From BOG-938 sp035524315 (GTDB lineage: Bacteria; Pseudomonadota; Alphaproteobacteria; Caulobacterales; Caulobacteraceae), in contig DATKPD010000039.1 in NCBI GenBank assembly GCA_035524315.1, forward strand, positions 24,053 to 88,052: a stretch of 64,000 nucleotides of DNA, written 5' to 3'. The stretch's first letter is position 1; every line of letters starts with the position of its first letter. Positions 42,897 to 52,886 of the stretch are shown piece by piece. The translations under genes were made by a program, and so were the position numbers. The notes under the pieces are model-generated. The model was not told the origin of the DNA, did no database searches, and worked only from the letters and a program-made list of their open reading frames with translations.

Positions 42897-43214
42897 ATGA
42901 TCCGCCCAGCATCCCGCGCCCTGATCGCCCCCCTCGCCCTGACCCTTCTGACCTTCGCCTCCACCGCTAGCGCACAAGTCGCCCAGCCGACCTATCCCCG
43001 GGGCCTGAGCGCCTCCGAACAGCAAACCCAGGCGCTGCAGCAACAGCAGCAACAACAGACCGAACAGCTGCAACAGGCGCAGCAGCAACAGCAGCAGAAC
43101 CAGTTGCAACAACAGGCCGCCCAACGGCAGGAGCAGCTCAACGCCCAGGCCGCCGCCGCCCAGGGCCAACCCTTCCAGCCGCAGCCCTATGTGGCGCCGC
43201 CCGTCCACCGCTGA
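42897..43214 (+). CDS. Glutamine-rich exported protein (second of two)
   Basis: 105 residues: signal peptide (LIAPLALTLLTFASTASAQ), then a Gln-rich region (QALQQQQQQQTEQLQQAQQQ), then an Ala/Gln/Pro tail. Same arrangement as the gene at 42417-42740. Function unknown. It ends about 50 bases before the TPP riboswitch of thiC. Confidence 0.72.
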   Translation: MIRPASRALIAPLALTLLTFASTASAQVAQPTYPRGLSASEQQTQALQQQQQQQTEQLQQAQQQQQQNQLQQQAAQRQEQLNAQAAAAQGQPFQPQPYVAPPVHR

Positions 43215-43265
43215 AACGGCGGCGCTTGCATCGCCGACCGGTTGGTCTAGGTTGACCGCGTTGTT

Positions 43266-43360
43266 TTCCGGGGGGTCCCGCCACAGGGGCTGAGATACCG
43301 CGTCGTTGGAGCGGTGACCCGTTGAACCTGATCCGGGTCATGCCGGCGAAGGGATGGAAA
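43266..43360 (+). ncRNA. TPP riboswitch (THI element)
   Basis: The leader of thiC has the conserved thiamine-pyrophosphate aptamer pieces: GGGGCTGAGAT (CTGAGAT at 43290-43296), ACCC-GTTGAACCTGATCCGGGT (43317-43338), and GGCGAAGGGATGG (43345-43357). TPP binding is expected to lower thiC expression. Confidence 0.95.
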
Positions 43361-43378
43361 CCGGCGTGGAGCCCGTCA

Positions 43379-43408
43379 GGGGCCTCGGCGCCCCGATTTT
43401 CATTTTCG
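43379..43408 (+). terminator. Probable riboswitch expression-platform terminator
   Basis: A short GGGGC/GCCCC stem at 43379-43394 followed by GATTTTCATTTT lies between the TPP aptamer and the thiC start. It looks like a terminator that forms when TPP is bound. Confidence 0.5.
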
Positions 43409-43442
43409 TCGCAAGACCCGACCATTCGAGGAAGGGTCCGCC

Positions 43443-45278
<1,836 letters not shown>

Positions 45279-45306
45279 TTCACCGCTTAAGGACATGATA
45301 TATAAT
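45279..45306 (+). promoter_or_regulatory. Probable promoter of the second hybrid kinase
   Basis: TTCACC at 45279-45284, 16-base spacer, TATAAT at 45301-45306, about 70 bases before the ATG at 45376. The -10 is a perfect match to the housekeeping consensus, in a short AT-rich stretch. Confidence 0.6.
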
Positions 45307-45375
45307 AGATTTGTGACAGCCTGCGCTTAACCGGCCGTTATCTCGGCTTCGTTTAAATGAGTCCGCGGAGGCGTT

Positions 45376-46995
45376 ATGGCGTACGTGGCGGACCTGGCTG
45401 AACCCGTTGAACCGGCGCTTGCGACAATGGCGGGCGCGGCGGTCTATCAACGGTTCGAGCGCGAGCCGGACGTGCTGGCCATCGCCGTAGTCGACGCGCA
45501 CGGACGGCCCGTCGGCATCGTAGAGCGCAACAGTTTCTTCCTGCGCATGGCCGCGGAATACGGCCGGGCGCTCTATGCGCAACGCCCGATCGCCATGCTG
45601 ATGAACCCCGAGCCGGTGGTGGTCGACGCCGGGGTCAGCCTGGCGGCCTTCACCGGCCAAGTGCTGGCCGAAAGGCCGTCGGAGCTGATGCACGGCTTCA
45701 TCGTGGTCAAAGACGGCGCCTATTACGGCATGGGCAGCGCGCTGGGCCTGCTGCAGGCGACCAGCCGCGCGAACCGCGCCCACGCCCTGGAGATGACCCG
45801 GCTGGCCGAGATTCTGCAGGCGGCGCAGACCGAATCCAAGGCCGCCCTGCGCGCCAAATCTGAATTCCTGGCCGTGATGAGCCACGAAGTGCGCACGCCC
45901 CTCAACGGCGTGCTGTCGGTGGCGGAAATCCTCGACCGCCGACTCAAACAGGAGGAGCTGAGGCCTTACGTGCGGACCATCCTGCAGTCCGGCGAGGCGC
46001 TGCTGCGCATGCTGACCGACGTGCTGGACGTGTCGCGCATGGGCTCGGGTCTGCTCGACCTGCGGCGCCAACCGTTGAACCTGGAAGCGGTGGTCGCAGA
46101 CGTATCAAACCTGTGGACGGCCAAGGCCGAGGACAAGGGCCTGGCTTGGTCCGCGAGCTACGACGGCCCCGCTGGCCTGCAGGTTCTGGGCGACGAGATT
46201 CGCCTGAAGCAGGTGCTCAACAACCTGGTTGGCAATGCGCTGAAGTTCACCGAAACCGGCAAGGTGGCTTTGCGGCTGACCGCGAGGGTCGAGCCGGGCC
46301 GTGTCCGCCTATACGGCGAGGTGCGCGACACCGGCGTGGGCGTGCCCGCTGACAAGCTGCACACCATCTTCCAACAGTTCGTCCAGACCGAAGCCGGCCG
46401 CGACATGGGCGGAACGGGGCTGGGCCTGTCCATCTGCCGCGAACTGATCGAGCTCATGGGCGGATCGATCCGCGCCGAAGCCAATCCCGGCGGCGGCTTG
46501 GCCATCGTGTTCGATGCGGTGCTGGAACAGGCTGAGGCCGCCGCGCCGCCTTCGGAGACATCCAGCACCGAGATCGCGGTCAGCGCGAAGCTTCCGGCCC
46601 TGAAGGTGCTGTCGGTCGATGACAACGCGACCAATCGCCTGGTGGCCGAGACGCTGTGCGGAATGTTCGGGTGTGACTGCAGCAGCGTGGCGGACGGCGA
46701 GCAAGCGGTGCGGGCGGCCTTGAGCGGCGGGTTCGACCTGGTGTTGATGGACATCCACATGCCGGGGATGGACGGGTTCGAGGCGACCCGCCGGATTCGC
46801 GGATCGAACTCGCCGCACGCCGACATTCCGATCATCGCCTTGACCGCCAACACCGACCTGCAGGACGCGGCGGACTATCGGACCGCGGGCATGAACGCGG
46901 TTGTCGGCAAGCCTATCCGACCCGACGCCCTGTTCACGGCGATGGTCGAGGCCGTTAACGGACGCGGACAGGCGCGCGCCGAACGCGCGGCCTGA
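45376..46995 (+). CDS. Hybrid sensor histidine kinase/response regulator (intact paralogue)
   Basis: 539 residues, cytosolic. N-terminal CBS-like sensory part (~15-130), ending in FIVVKDGAYYGMGSALGLLQ. HisKA has VMSHEVRTPLNGVLSV with the phosphoacceptor His. The ATPase has N-box NLVGNALKFT, DTGVGVPADK and GGTGLGLSICREL. C-terminal receiver: LSVDDNATNRLVAETL, LVLMDIHMPGMDGFEA, IALTANTD and VGKPIRP. Same layout and shared wording with the degenerate protein at 6403-7977, so the two descend from one ancestor. Confidence 0.93.
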   Translation: MAYVADLAEPVEPALATMAGAAVYQRFEREPDVLAIAVVDAHGRPVGIVERNSFFLRMAAEYGRALYAQRPIAMLMNPEPVVVDAGVSLAAFTGQVLAERPSELMHGFIVVKDGAYYGMGSALGLLQATSRANRAHALEMTRLAEILQAAQTESKAALRAKSEFLAVMSHEVRTPLNGVLSVAEILDRRLKQEELRPYVRTILQSGEALLRMLTDVLDVSRMGSGLLDLRRQPLNLEAVVADVSNLWTAKAEDKGLAWSASYDGPAGLQVLGDEIRLKQVLNNLVGNALKFTETGKVALRLTARVEPGRVRLYGEVRDTGVGVPADKLHTIFQQFVQTEAGRDMGGTGLGLSICRELIELMGGSIRAEANPGGGLAIVFDAVLEQAEAAAPPSETSSTEIAVSAKLPALKVLSVDDNATNRLVAETLCGMFGCDCSSVADGEQAVRAALSGGFDLVLMDIHMPGMDGFEATRRIRGSNSPHADIPIIALTANTDLQDAADYRTAGMNAVVGKPIRPDALFTAMVEAVNGRGQARAERAA

Positions 46996-47054
46996 AGCGC
47001 CAGCCGCACAAACGGGTGACGCACGGGGCCGGATGCTGCACCCTGGCGCGCAAT

Positions 47055-47420
47055 ATGAGCCCACCGACACCCACCCGCGCACCGTTCAATCTCCTAGCCA
47101 ACCTTCCGAGCGGCCTGGTCGAGGAACAGTTCGACAGCCTGATCGAACGCCCGGGCGTGCGGCTCGAGCGGATCGTCTCGAATGGCCAGGCGACGCCGGC
47201 CGGGACCTGGCTGAGCCAGGCCGAGGCGGAGTGGGTGCTACTGTTGCAGGGCGCCGCGGGACTGTCTTTCGAGGACGGAGGCGCAGGCGAGCCCGGAGGC
47301 CCGGCCGAGATCGTGCTTGCGCCCGGCGACAGCCTGTTCATCTCGCCGGGGCGGCGCCATCGCGTCGATTGGACGGCCCGGGACCAGATCACCGTGTGGC
47401 TAGCGCTGCATCTGGCTTGA
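47055..47420 (+). CDS. Cupin-domain protein
   Basis: 121 residues. Single cupin barrel with EWVLLLQGAAGLSFEDGG and the late PGDSLFISPGRRHRVDWTA. The usual metal His pair in the first motif is absent (residues near EAEWVL), so metal binding is unsure. Starts at ATG 47055 and follows the hybrid kinase after about 60 bases. Function unknown. Confidence 0.75.
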   Translation: MSPPTPTRAPFNLLANLPSGLVEEQFDSLIERPGVRLERIVSNGQATPAGTWLSQAEAEWVLLLQGAAGLSFEDGGAGEPGGPAEIVLAPGDSLFISPGRRHRVDWTARDQITVWLALHLA

Positions 47421-47513
47421 ATTCGCTTTCGCCGACGCCCCGCGGCCGTCCCTCTTTCGGCCTTGTTCGGATGGCGTCATATGAAAGACGTGGAAGGAGG
47501 CGATGCTCGACCC

Positions 47514-48485
47514 ATGGCCGACGATTTCGAAGAGTGGAGCGTGGCGGGGCGGCTGCAACCCCGGCCGGAAACCTATCCGTTCGATCTGGATTGGGCGGTG
47601 CTCGCCACCGTCAGCCTTCGCGCCCATGTCCCCGACGACGCCTTCACCGCCCAGACCCTGGGCACCCTGCGCGTGGGCCACGCCGTGGCCATCGGCGAGG
47701 ATCTGTTGCTCACCATCGGCTATCTCGTGACCGAGGCCGAGCAGGTGTGGCTGCAGACGGGGGACGGCCGGACGATCACCGGCCATGTGCTGGGCGTGGA
47801 TGCGGTCACCGGGTTCGGTCTGATCCGCGCGCTCGACCCGCTGGGCGTGCCGGCGTTGGAACTGGGCGACTCGCGCCAGGTGATGCCCGGCGACAAGCTG
47901 GTGCTGGCCGGCGGCGGCTTGGCCCGGCGCTCGGTCGCGGTGCACCTGGTCGCGCGCCACGAGTTCGCGGGCTATTGGGAATATGTGCTCGACGATGCGC
48001 TGTTCACCGCGCCCGGCCATCCTATGTGGAGCGGGGCGGCTCTGATCGGCCCAACCGGCAAGCTGGTGGGCATAGGCTCGCTGCAGATGCTGCAGCAGAC
48101 CGGCCAGGGCAAGACGGCGCCACTCAATATGGTGGTGCCCATTGAGCTCCTGCCGCCGATCATGAACGACCTGTCACGCGGCGGGCGCACGGCGGCGCGC
48201 CCGTGGCTGGGCGTGCTGACTGAGGAGATCAGCGGGCGTGTGGTGGTTGTGGGCTCGGCCAAGAACGGGCCGGCGGATCGCGCCGACCTAGCGCAGGGCG
48301 ACATCATCATGGCGGTGGACGGCGAGGCGGTGAGCACCCTCGCCGAATTCTATCGCGCGGTCTGGGCGCTGGGCCCGGCCGGCGTGGACGTGCCGCTGAC
48401 GCTAGCGCGCGACGGCGACATCTTTGCGATGACGATCAAGTCCAGGGATCGCCGCGCCTTCCTAAAGACGCCGCGCCTGCATTAG
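47514..48485 (+). CDS. HtrA-like protein with PDZ domain, catalytic triad degraded
   Basis: 323 residues without a signal peptide. Residues ~20-200 follow the trypsin-fold of DegP/HtrA, but the His position reads LTIGYLV (usually LTNNHVV) and the Asp position reads AVTGFGLI (usually SDIALL), so both are lost. The Ser region PMWSGAAL keeps a Ser. A PDZ domain (~225-315) is well formed: RPWLGVLTEEISGRVVV, KNGPADRADLAQGDIIMAVD and FYRAVWALGPAG. It is probably a non-proteolytic binding protein. ATG 47514 has AGGAGG 13 bases upstream; ATG 47481 is an alternative. Confidence 0.82.
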   Translation: MADDFEEWSVAGRLQPRPETYPFDLDWAVLATVSLRAHVPDDAFTAQTLGTLRVGHAVAIGEDLLLTIGYLVTEAEQVWLQTGDGRTITGHVLGVDAVTGFGLIRALDPLGVPALELGDSRQVMPGDKLVLAGGGLARRSVAVHLVARHEFAGYWEYVLDDALFTAPGHPMWSGAALIGPTGKLVGIGSLQMLQQTGQGKTAPLNMVVPIELLPPIMNDLSRGGRTAARPWLGVLTEEISGRVVVVGSAKNGPADRADLAQGDIIMAVDGEAVSTLAEFYRAVWALGPAGVDVPLTLARDGDIFAMTIKSRDRRAFLKTPRLH

Positions 48486-48497
48486 GCCTAAGGGTCC

Positions 48498-48746
48498 TTA
48501 GCCGTTGAGGGTCTGCTTGACCGGCGACTGCGGCGCGCTGATGGTCGGCCGATCGGTGCGCACCTGACCGCCGGGCCCCGACAGTCCGGGCGCATCGAGC
48601 GCCAGTATGGCCAGCAGCACCACCGAGATGAGACCGGTGGACACGACCAGGACCCACAGGACGTCCTGACCCTTGCTGCCCGACCGGGCCTTGGTGGCTT
48701 CGAGAACCGGACGACCGGCGTGTCGGGGAGTTTGTGCAACCGCCAT
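48498..48746 (-). CDS. Small single-span membrane protein
   Basis: 82 residues with one membrane helix in the middle (VLWVLVVSTGLISVVLLAIL) and hydrophilic tails. A GGAG site lies 8 bases before ATG 48746. No family recognised. Convergent with the HtrA-like gene. Confidence 0.65.
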   Translation of the reverse strand: MAVAQTPRHAGRPVLEATKARSGSKGQDVLWVLVVSTGLISVVLLAILALDAPGLSGPGGQVRTDRPTISAPQSPVKQTLNG

Positions 48747-48943
48747 CGGAACACTCCTTTCCCGCGAGACCCGCGCCATGATCGGCGAAGGACTGCTTGA
48801 CACCTAACGCCAGGCGCCGCGCGGCGTTCCAGCCCAGACACTGCAATGTCCGCGCCAGCTCATCCTGGGCTGGACTTGGACCAAACTGGGGCAATCCGCG
48901 TTGTTTCCCCTAGTCGAGGGCGGCCGACAAAGGAGAGACGACT

Positions 48944-49240
48944 ATGATTGGATCGAGCAAGAAAATGGCCCTGGCGATGTGCGCGGCGGCCGCCCTGGGC
49001 CTGTCGGCCTGCGCCTCGGGCCATGGGGGCGGTTACGGCATGGGCTTTGGTCCGGGCCCTGGGTACGACGTCTATTACGACGGTTTCTACGGCGATGTGG
49101 GCGACGGGTACTGGGGGCCTGACGGCGGCTTTTATTACCACGGACCGGACGGCCATTATACGCGCGACACGGGCAATCACTTTCGCCATCAGGGCTTCGC
49201 CGGCGCGCACGGCATGCACTCGGGCCACGCGCCGCAGTAA
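48944..49240 (+). CDS. Small glycine/tyrosine-rich lipoprotein
   Basis: 98 residues with a lipobox (LGLSAC, Cys ~23) and a mature region rich in Gly, Tyr, Asp and His (GYDVYYDGFYGDVGDGYWG). A strong AAGGAGAG ribosome site precedes it. Likely outer-membrane lipoprotein with no known function; composition recalls the glycine-zipper protein at 15676. Confidence 0.75.
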   Translation: MIGSSKKMALAMCAAAALGLSACASGHGGGYGMGFGPGPGYDVYYDGFYGDVGDGYWGPDGGFYYHGPDGHYTRDTGNHFRHQGFAGAHGMHSGHAPQ

Positions 49241-49310
49241 GCGCGCATAGGCGTCTGGTCCGCGCCGGTTGCGGGGTGAGCTTGGCGCGGACTCGTCCTA
49301 TATGCACGGC

Positions 49311-51185
49311 ATGACCGACGACCGCGTCATTGCCGAAGCGCCCAGCCTGAGCGGCATGGCCCTGATTCAGGACGAAGCCCGCCGGCTGCCCGACGCGCCG
49401 GGGGTGTACCGCATGCTGGGCGAGGGCGGCGAGGCGCTGTACGTCGGCAAGGCCAAGTCGCTCAAGAAGCGGGTGACGCACTACGCCCAGGGTCGCTTCC
49501 ACACCCAGCGCATCGCCCACATGGTGCATCTGACGCGGGCGATGGAGTTCACCACCACCCGCACCGAGACCGAGGCCCTGCTCCTTGAGTCCAATCTGAT
49601 CAAGCGGCTCAAGCCCCGCTTCAATGTGGTGCTGCGCGACGACAAGTCGTTCGCCGAAATCCTGATCCGCCGCGATCATCCCGCGCCGCAGATTCGCAAG
49701 CATCGCGGCGCCCACGCCATTCCCGGCGACTATTTCGGCCCTTTCGCCTCGACCTGGGCGGTCAACCGCACGGTGGGGGCGTTGCAGAAGGCCTTTCTGC
49801 TCCGCTCATGCTCGGACAGCGTGTTCGAGACGCGCACGCGCCCGTGCATGCTGCACCAGATCAAGCGCTGTTCGGCGCCGTGCGTGGACCTGATCTCGCC
49901 GCCGGCCTACGGCGAATTGGTCGAGGCGGCCCATGATTTCATGAGCGGCAAGAGCCGCGCGGTGCTCAAGACCTTGTCCGACGCCATGACCGAAGCGGCC
50001 GAGGCGATGGAATTCGAGACTGCGGCGCGGCTGCGCGACCGCATCCGCGCCCTGGCCGCCGTGTCGATGGAGCAGGGCATCAACCCCGAGGGCGTAGAGG
50101 AGGCCGACGTACTGGCCGTGCACGCCGAGGGCGCCCAGGCGTGTGTGCAGGTGTTCTTCTTCCGCGCCGGCCAGAACTGGGGCAACCGCGCCTATTTCCC
50201 GCGCGTCGACAAGGACGACGACGAGGGCGACATCCTCGATGCGTTCCTGGGCCAGTTCTATGAGGACAAGCCGGTGCCCCGGCTGTTGCTGCTGTCGGCG
50301 GCCACGCCCAACCAGGCTCTGCTGGCCGAGGCCTTTTGCCTGAAGTCGGACCGCAAGGTCGAAATCGCCGTGCCCCAGCGGGGCGAGAAGCGGCGGCTGG
50401 TCGAGCACGCCCTGACCAACGCCCGCGAGGCGCTTGGCCGCAAGCTGGCCGAGAGCTCGGCCCAGACCAAGATCCTGGCGGCAGTGTGCGAGGCCTTCGG
50501 CTTGGAGGGGTCGCCCGAGCGGATCGAGGTCTACGACAACAGCCACATCATGGGAACCAATGCGGTCGGCGGCATGATCGTGGCCGGGCCCGAAGGCCTG
50601 CAGAAAGGCCAGTACCGCAAGTTCAACATCCGCTCGCAGGAGCTCACCCCCGGCGACGATTACGGCATGATGCGCGAGGTGCTGCGCCGACGGTTCGGCC
50701 GAATGGTCAAGGACGAGGCGGCGGGCGAGACCGTGGCCCGGCCCGATCTGGTGCTGATCGACGGGGGTGCGGGCCAGCTGGCGGCGGCGCTGGAGGTGAT
50801 GGCCGACCTGGGCGTCGACGACATCGCCGTGGTCGGTGTGGCCAAGGGACCGGACCGCGACGCGGGACTGGAGCGGTTCTTCATGCCGGGCAAGACGCCC
50901 TTCATGCTCGAGCCCAAGAGCCCGGCGCTCTACTACCTGCAGCGCCTGCGCGACGAGGCGCACCGCTTTGCCATCGGCAGCCACCGCGCCCGGCGCAAGA
51001 TGGAGATGGCCAAAAACCCGCTCGACGAGATCGAGGGCGTGGGCGCGGCGAGAAAGCGCGCCCTGCTGCACGCATTCGGCTCGGCCCGGGGGGTGTCGCG
51101 CGCCGCGCCCGCCGACCTAGCCAAGGTGGAGGGGGTGTCCGAAGCCCTGGCGGCACGGATATACGGCTTCTTCCATCCATCCTAA
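49311..51185 (+). CDS. uvrC: Excinuclease ABC subunit C
   Basis: Nuclease that makes both incisions in nucleotide excision repair. 624 residues from ATG 49311. GIY-YIG domain: APGVYRMLGEGGEALYVGKA. UvrB-binding (UVR) region: RAVLKTLSDAMTEAAEAMEF. RNase H-like C-terminal nuclease with VYDNSHIMG and LVLIDGGAGQLAAAL, then helix-hairpin-helix repeats at the end (IEGVGAARKRALL, KVEGVSEALAARIYG). An in-frame ATG at 49302 is an alternative. pgsA follows after about 70 bases. Confidence 0.97.
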   Translation: MTDDRVIAEAPSLSGMALIQDEARRLPDAPGVYRMLGEGGEALYVGKAKSLKKRVTHYAQGRFHTQRIAHMVHLTRAMEFTTTRTETEALLLESNLIKRLKPRFNVVLRDDKSFAEILIRRDHPAPQIRKHRGAHAIPGDYFGPFASTWAVNRTVGALQKAFLLRSCSDSVFETRTRPCMLHQIKRCSAPCVDLISPPAYGELVEAAHDFMSGKSRAVLKTLSDAMTEAAEAMEFETAARLRDRIRALAAVSMEQGINPEGVEEADVLAVHAEGAQACVQVFFFRAGQNWGNRAYFPRVDKDDDEGDILDAFLGQFYEDKPVPRLLLLSAATPNQALLAEAFCLKSDRKVEIAVPQRGEKRRLVEHALTNAREALGRKLAESSAQTKILAAVCEAFGLEGSPERIEVYDNSHIMGTNAVGGMIVAGPEGLQKGQYRKFNIRSQELTPGDDYGMMREVLRRRFGRMVKDEAAGETVARPDLVLIDGGAGQLAAALEVMADLGVDDIAVVGVAKGPDRDAGLERFFMPGKTPFMLEPKSPALYYLQRLRDEAHRFAIGSHRARRKMEMAKNPLDEIEGVGAARKRALLHAFGSARGVSRAAPADLAKVEGVSEALAARIYGFFHPS

Positions 51186-51256
51186 AGTCTCGCCAATCGG
51201 AACGCTCGCGTCGGCACGGCGATTCAGATCAGATTGAAGCGCACAAGGACTTGGCC

Positions 51257-51892
51257 ATGACCGCGTTCGTCAAACACATACCCAACTATCTGACGGGCGC
51301 GCGCGTGGCGGCCGGGGTGATCAGCTTCCTGCTGCTGGCCGCGGCCGCCGGCGGCGTGCCGGTGCTGAGCGAACGGCTGACGCCCGACACCCAGTTCGAC
51401 CTGGAGCGCTGGGCCTTCGTGTCGTTCGTGGTCGCCGCCCTGACCGACTTCTTCGACGGCTGGCTGGCGCGCAAGCTCGACGCGGTCACCACCTGGGGCG
51501 CGATCCTCGACCCGATCGGCGACAAGATCCTGATCTGCGGTTCGATCCTGGGCCTGGCGGCGCTCGGGCCCCAGCCGGAGATCGCCATCCCTTTCGCCCT
51601 GATCCTGTTTCGCGAGTTCGCCATCAGCGGCCTGCGCGAAAGCATGGCCTCGCGCAGCATTCGCCTGCCGGTGACGCTGCTGGCGAAGTGGAAGACGGTG
51701 ATCCAGCTGGTGGCTGTGGGCGGCGAGCTGCTGGTCGGAACCTGGGCGGCGTGGCCCCTGCCCTCGGACCCGTCCGTGCTCGGCCCGGTCACCTACGCCG
51801 TGCACGCCCTGCTGTGGATCGCAGCCGCCCTGACGCTGTGGACCGGGTTCCAGTACTGGCACAAGGCGCATGTGGCGGTCGGCGACGACTGA
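51257..51892 (+). CDS. pgsA: CDP-diacylglycerol-glycerol-3-phosphate phosphatidyltransferase
   Basis: 211-residue membrane enzyme of phosphatidylglycerol synthesis. The CDP-alcohol phosphotransferase motif DG-x2-AR-x8-G-x3-D-x3-D is intact, from FFDGWLARKLDA to AILDPIGDK. N-terminal IPNYLTGARVAAG and four or more membrane helices are present. Positioned directly after uvrC on the same strand, an arrangement found in many proteobacteria. Confidence 0.94.
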   Translation: MTAFVKHIPNYLTGARVAAGVISFLLLAAAAGGVPVLSERLTPDTQFDLERWAFVSFVVAALTDFFDGWLARKLDAVTTWGAILDPIGDKILICGSILGLAALGPQPEIAIPFALILFREFAISGLRESMASRSIRLPVTLLAKWKTVIQLVAVGGELLVGTWAAWPLPSDPSVLGPVTYAVHALLWIAAALTLWTGFQYWHKAHVAVGDD

Positions 51893-51924
51893 CCGCACGT
51901 CATATCGCTAGGCGCCTTCAAGGG

Positions 51925-52812
51925 CTACAGCGACTGGGCTGGCGGCGGCGGAGTCTCGGGCAGGGGGATGAATTCCTGATTGTCCTGCGGGGGCAAGGAA
52001 AAGCGGCCGGCTTTCCAGTCGGCCTTGGCCTGCTCGATGCGGTCCATGCTGTGGGACACCAGGTTCCACCAGATGTAGCGGTGGCCCAAGGACTCGCCGC
52101 CCAACAGCATGACCGTGGCGTGCGTCACCGCCTCGATCACCGGGTCCGCATCCGCGCCGAACACCACCATCTGGCCGGTTGAGAATTCGCGCCCATCGAC
52201 ACTCACGGTTCCGGCGGCGACATAGGCGGCGCGTTCCGTGTGACCGCCGGGCAGGCCGCCCCGCGCGCCCGGCTGCATCTCCCAATGGACGTAGAACAGC
52301 GGCGAGTGAGTCTTGACCGTCGCCTCCAAGCCATAGGCCGCGCCGGCGACCAGCCGCCCCCACAGCTTGCCGTCCTCGAACGTCGGGAGGTCCTCCGGCC
52401 CGTGGTGATGGAAGGCGGGGGCGTCCTCCTCGTTCTCCACCGGCAGGGCGACCCAGGCCTGCAGGCCGTGCATCGCCTGGCCGCTTTCGCGCAAGGGCGC
52501 TTCGGTGCGTTCGGAGTGGACGATGCCGCGCCCGGCCGTCATCCAATTGACCTCTCCCGGCGTTATCGCCTGCCGATAGCCCAGATTGTCCTGATGGAAG
52601 ATGCGGCCCTGCATCAGATAGGTGACGGTGGACAGGCCGATGTGCGGGTGCGGGCGCACGTCGATCCCCGAGCCGGGCGCGAAGGCCGCCGGCCCCAAAT
52701 GGTCGAGGAACACGAACGGGCCGACCATGCGCTTCTTGGCGAAAGGCAGGATGCGGCCCACCTCGAAACCGCCCAGGTCCTTGCGTACGGCGTCGATCAC
52801 CAGTTCGATCAT
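51925..52812 (-). CDS. Pirin family protein (second)
   Basis: 295 residues, classic pirin: N-terminal cupin with GPFVFLDHLGPAAF, RPHPHIGLSTVTYLMQG (metal His residues), HQDNLG and GRGIVHSERT. The C-terminal cupin ends with RYIWWNLVSHSMDRIEQAKA, typical of pirins with quercetinase-like activity. Differs in length and C-terminal domain from the pirin at 3382-4080. Divergent from the FAD oxidoreductase. Confidence 0.9.
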   Translation of the reverse strand: MIELVIDAVRKDLGGFEVGRILPFAKKRMVGPFVFLDHLGPAAFAPGSGIDVRPHPHIGLSTVTYLMQGRIFHQDNLGYRQAITPGEVNWMTAGRGIVHSERTEAPLRESGQAMHGLQAWVALPVENEEDAPAFHHHGPEDLPTFEDGKLWGRLVAGAAYGLEATVKTHSPLFYVHWEMQPGARGGLPGGHTERAAYVAAGTVSVDGREFSTGQMVVFGADADPVIEAVTHATVMLLGGESLGHRYIWWNLVSHSMDRIEQAKADWKAGRFSLPPQDNQEFIPLPETPPPPAQSL

Positions 52813-52886
52813 GGGCGGCCCTCCAACGGCCGGGTTATCCTGCCCAGGGGGCTGGCCGGCGCAAGGACAAAGGCTAGGGTGTCGGC

